Source of the DNA: Sphingobacteriia bacterium
GTDB lineage: Bacteria; Bacteroidota; Bacteroidia; UBA7662
DNA length: 5,935 bases
Direction of reading: 5' to 3'
Assembly: GCA_009926245.1 (NCBI GenBank)
Contig: RFPG01000088.1
Span: 1-5,935 of the forward strand
Shown: piece after piece, positions 4,654-5,935 of the stretch
Layout of the letters: each line of letters begins with the position of its first letter
How positions within the stretch are numbered: the stretch's first letter is position 1
Program-made: the position numbers and the translations under genes
The notes under the pieces: model-generated
What the model saw: only the letters and a program-made list of their open reading frames with translations
Told to the model about the DNA's origin: nothing
Database searches by the model: none

Positions 4654-5935
4654 GTTCCAGCCATTCCCATTCCACTTTTTCTTCTTCGGACTCCAGGGCC
4701 TGCAATGCTTTGCCCCAAGAGGCGTATTCATCCGGTGCCGCCCCGCTGCGGTTCAGCTTTTCGATCAGGTCGGTTTTCTCAGCACGAATTACTTCCAAGC
4801 GCTTGGTAAGTTCCTCGTAGCGCCGGGTTTGAGCGTAGGTGGGCTTGGTCCCGCGTTGCTTGTTCTTGGTCGTGGTTTGGGCCGGCTTGTTGGCCTGGTT
4901 GGCAGAGGGATCGGCCGAAGCGGTCACCGAGGTCGCAGTCCCCAAACGGCCTTCGCTTTGACTCAATCGGCCTTCGCTTTGGCTCAAACGATAATCCGTA
5001 TAATTCCCCGGAAAATCTCGGATAAACCCTTCACCCTCAAACACAAACATATGATCCACCAATCGGTCCATAAAATACCGATCGTGGGATACCAGAAGCA
5101 AACAGCCTTTGAATTTTTCGAGGTAATCTTCCAGAACCTGCAGGCTCACCAAATCCAAATCGTTGGTCGGTTCGTCCATGATGAGAAAATTCGGTTGGGC
5201 GATCAAGACCAACAAAAGTTGCAGCCTTCGCTTTTCACCGCCGCTCAATTTGTCCACCTTGTCGTGCTGTTGTTTGGGTGGAAACAAAAAGCGTTGCAGG
5301 TAATCGCCGGCGGATACTTCTTTGCCCGAGGACAGGCGGATATGATCGGTCACTTCGCGGACCCTTTCCAGGACCGTCTGCCCGGGTTTGTACACCAAGG
5401 ATTCTTGGCGGTAATAACCAACCACCGTTTGTTCGCCCCACTCCACGGAACCCCCGTCGGGCCGTAGATGCCCGGTCAATAAATTCAAAAAAGTGGTCTT
5501 GCCCAAACCGTTGCGGCCCACAACGCCGACCCGGTCCCCCTTCACAAAATTGTACGTGAATTCTTTGACCAAATTCCGATCGCCAAAGGACTTGGTCAGG
5601 TAAGAAATCTCCAGAACCTTGCCACCCAGCGGGCGGCCCACCCCGTCGAGTTCCAGGCGACCTTGAACTTCGCGTTTGGAGGCCTCGTTGCTGACCTTGT
5701 AAAATTGTTCGGTGCGGGCTTTGGACTTGGTACCACGGGCTTTGGGCTGCCGGCGCATCCATTCCAATTCTTTGCGTAACCAGGCCCGGGTTTTTTGGGC
5801 ATCGGCGGTCTGGATTTGTTCGCGGGTTTCTTTGTTTTCCAAAAAAGTGGCGTAATCGCCTTGGTGGAAATACAATTTGCCTTGTTCCAATTCCAGCATA
5901 CCGTTGCAGACCGATTCCAAAAAATACCGATCGTG
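4631..5935 (-). CDS. ABC-F family ATPase, Uup-like, 5' end missing
   Basis: A soluble double-ATPase protein of the ABC-F family; its members act on the ribosome, and Uup has also been linked to DNA transposon precise excision and branched DNA. The frame is open to the window edge and its first residues, HDRYFLESVCNGMLELE, are the end of the first ATPase domain, so a large N-terminal part lies outside. In the 434-residue fragment the inter-domain linker follows, with the Uup-typical LEWMRRQPKARGTKSKAR. The second ATPase domain has Walker A GRNGLGKTT (140-148), signature LSGGE (230-234), Walker B with MDEPTND (253-259) and switch histidine H284 in SHDRYF. A duplicated LSQSEGR and a polar Ala/Thr/Lys-rich linker lead to a coiled-coil C-terminal domain (about 368-434) like the DNA/RNA-binding domain of Uup. 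A TTG at 5918-5920 can be mistaken for a start, but homology clearly continues upstream. Uup is the best-fitting subgroup; I leave the symbol empty because the missing half could alter that. Confidence 0.93.
   Translation of the reverse strand, partial: HDRYFLESVCNGMLELEQGKLYFHQGDYATFLENKETREQIQTADAQKTRAWLRKELEWMRRQPKARGTKSKARTEQFYKVSNEASKREVQGRLELDGVGRPLGGKVLEISYLTKSFGDRNLVKEFTYNFVKGDRVGVVGRNGLGKTTFLNLLTGHLRPDGGSVEWGEQTVVGYYRQESLVYKPGQTVLERVREVTDHIRLSSGKEVSAGDYLQRFLFPPKQQHDKVDKLSGGEKRRLQLLLVLIAQPNFLIMDEPTNDLDLVSLQVLEDYLEKFKGCLLLVSHDRYFMDRLVDHMFVFEGEGFIRDFPGNYTDYRLSQSEGRLSQSEGRLGTATSVTASADPSANQANKPAQTTTKNKQRGTKPTYAQTRRYEELTKRLEVIRAEKTDLIEKLNRSGAAPDEYASWGKALQALESEEEKVEWEWLELSVALEP
4947..4988 (-). 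repeat. Two 21-nt tandem repeats in the ABC-F linker
   Basis: 4947-4967 and 4968-4988 agree at 19 of 21 positions. On the coding strand they give LSQSEGR twice, just after the second ATPase domain and before the polar linker to the C-terminal coiled coil. The duplication is in frame and in a segment expected to be flexible. Confidence 0.9.

Noticed and set aside
4565..5467. A 300-codon plus-strand ORF opposite the ABC-F gene
   Set aside because: The ABC-F reading has every Walker and signature motif; the plus-strand reading has none and looks like an antisense shadow of codon bias.
5918..5920. TTG as the start of the ABC-F gene
   Set aside because: The five codons upstream to the window edge encode HDRYF, the conserved switch sequence of the first ATPase domain, so the gene continues beyond the window.

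Overview
The window most likely comes from a member of the Bacteroidota, at roughly half GC. The evidence is a RecQ with the long C-terminal extension usual in that phylum, a short-chain (epimerase-type) L-threonine dehydrogenase, a DUF5777-type beta-barrel protein, an ABC-F ATPase with the Uup-style linker, the absence of Shine-Dalgarno sequences before the starts, and boxes matching the Bacteroidota -7 promoter element TAnnTTTG. I cannot place it more precisely than phylum.

Layout from left to right. (1) A recQ helicase gene on the + strand, cut at its 5' end by the window edge. (2) A short convergent junction filled with degenerate ~17-20 nt repeats. (3) A tdh-like gene on the - strand. 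(4) A ~70 bp divergent intergenic region with back-to-back candidate -7 boxes. (5) A two-gene + strand unit: a small heme-c lipoprotein (CxxCH) and a DUF5777-like outer-membrane beta-barrel candidate, 25-37 bp apart. (6) A convergent ABC-F (Uup-like) gene on the - strand, cut at its 5' end by the window edge, whose stop overlaps the barrel gene by 23 bp. Almost the whole window is coding.

The housekeeping genes (recQ, tdh, ABC-F) look intact where visible. The cytochrome and barrel pair probably act together at the cell envelope, but nothing in the sequence gives the reaction. I see no mobile element, CRISPR array, RNA gene or defence cassette.

The most unusual feature is a series of short in-frame tandem duplications in three consecutive genes. 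There are four 18-nt units in the signal-peptide region of the cytochrome lipoprotein. There are four 18-nt units of unrelated sequence just after the signal peptide of the barrel protein, with 12-nt duplications beside them. There are two 21-nt units in the linker of the ABC-F protein. All lengths are multiples of three and all fall in structurally tolerant segments, which suggests a genome prone to small tandem duplications filtered by selection for reading frame.
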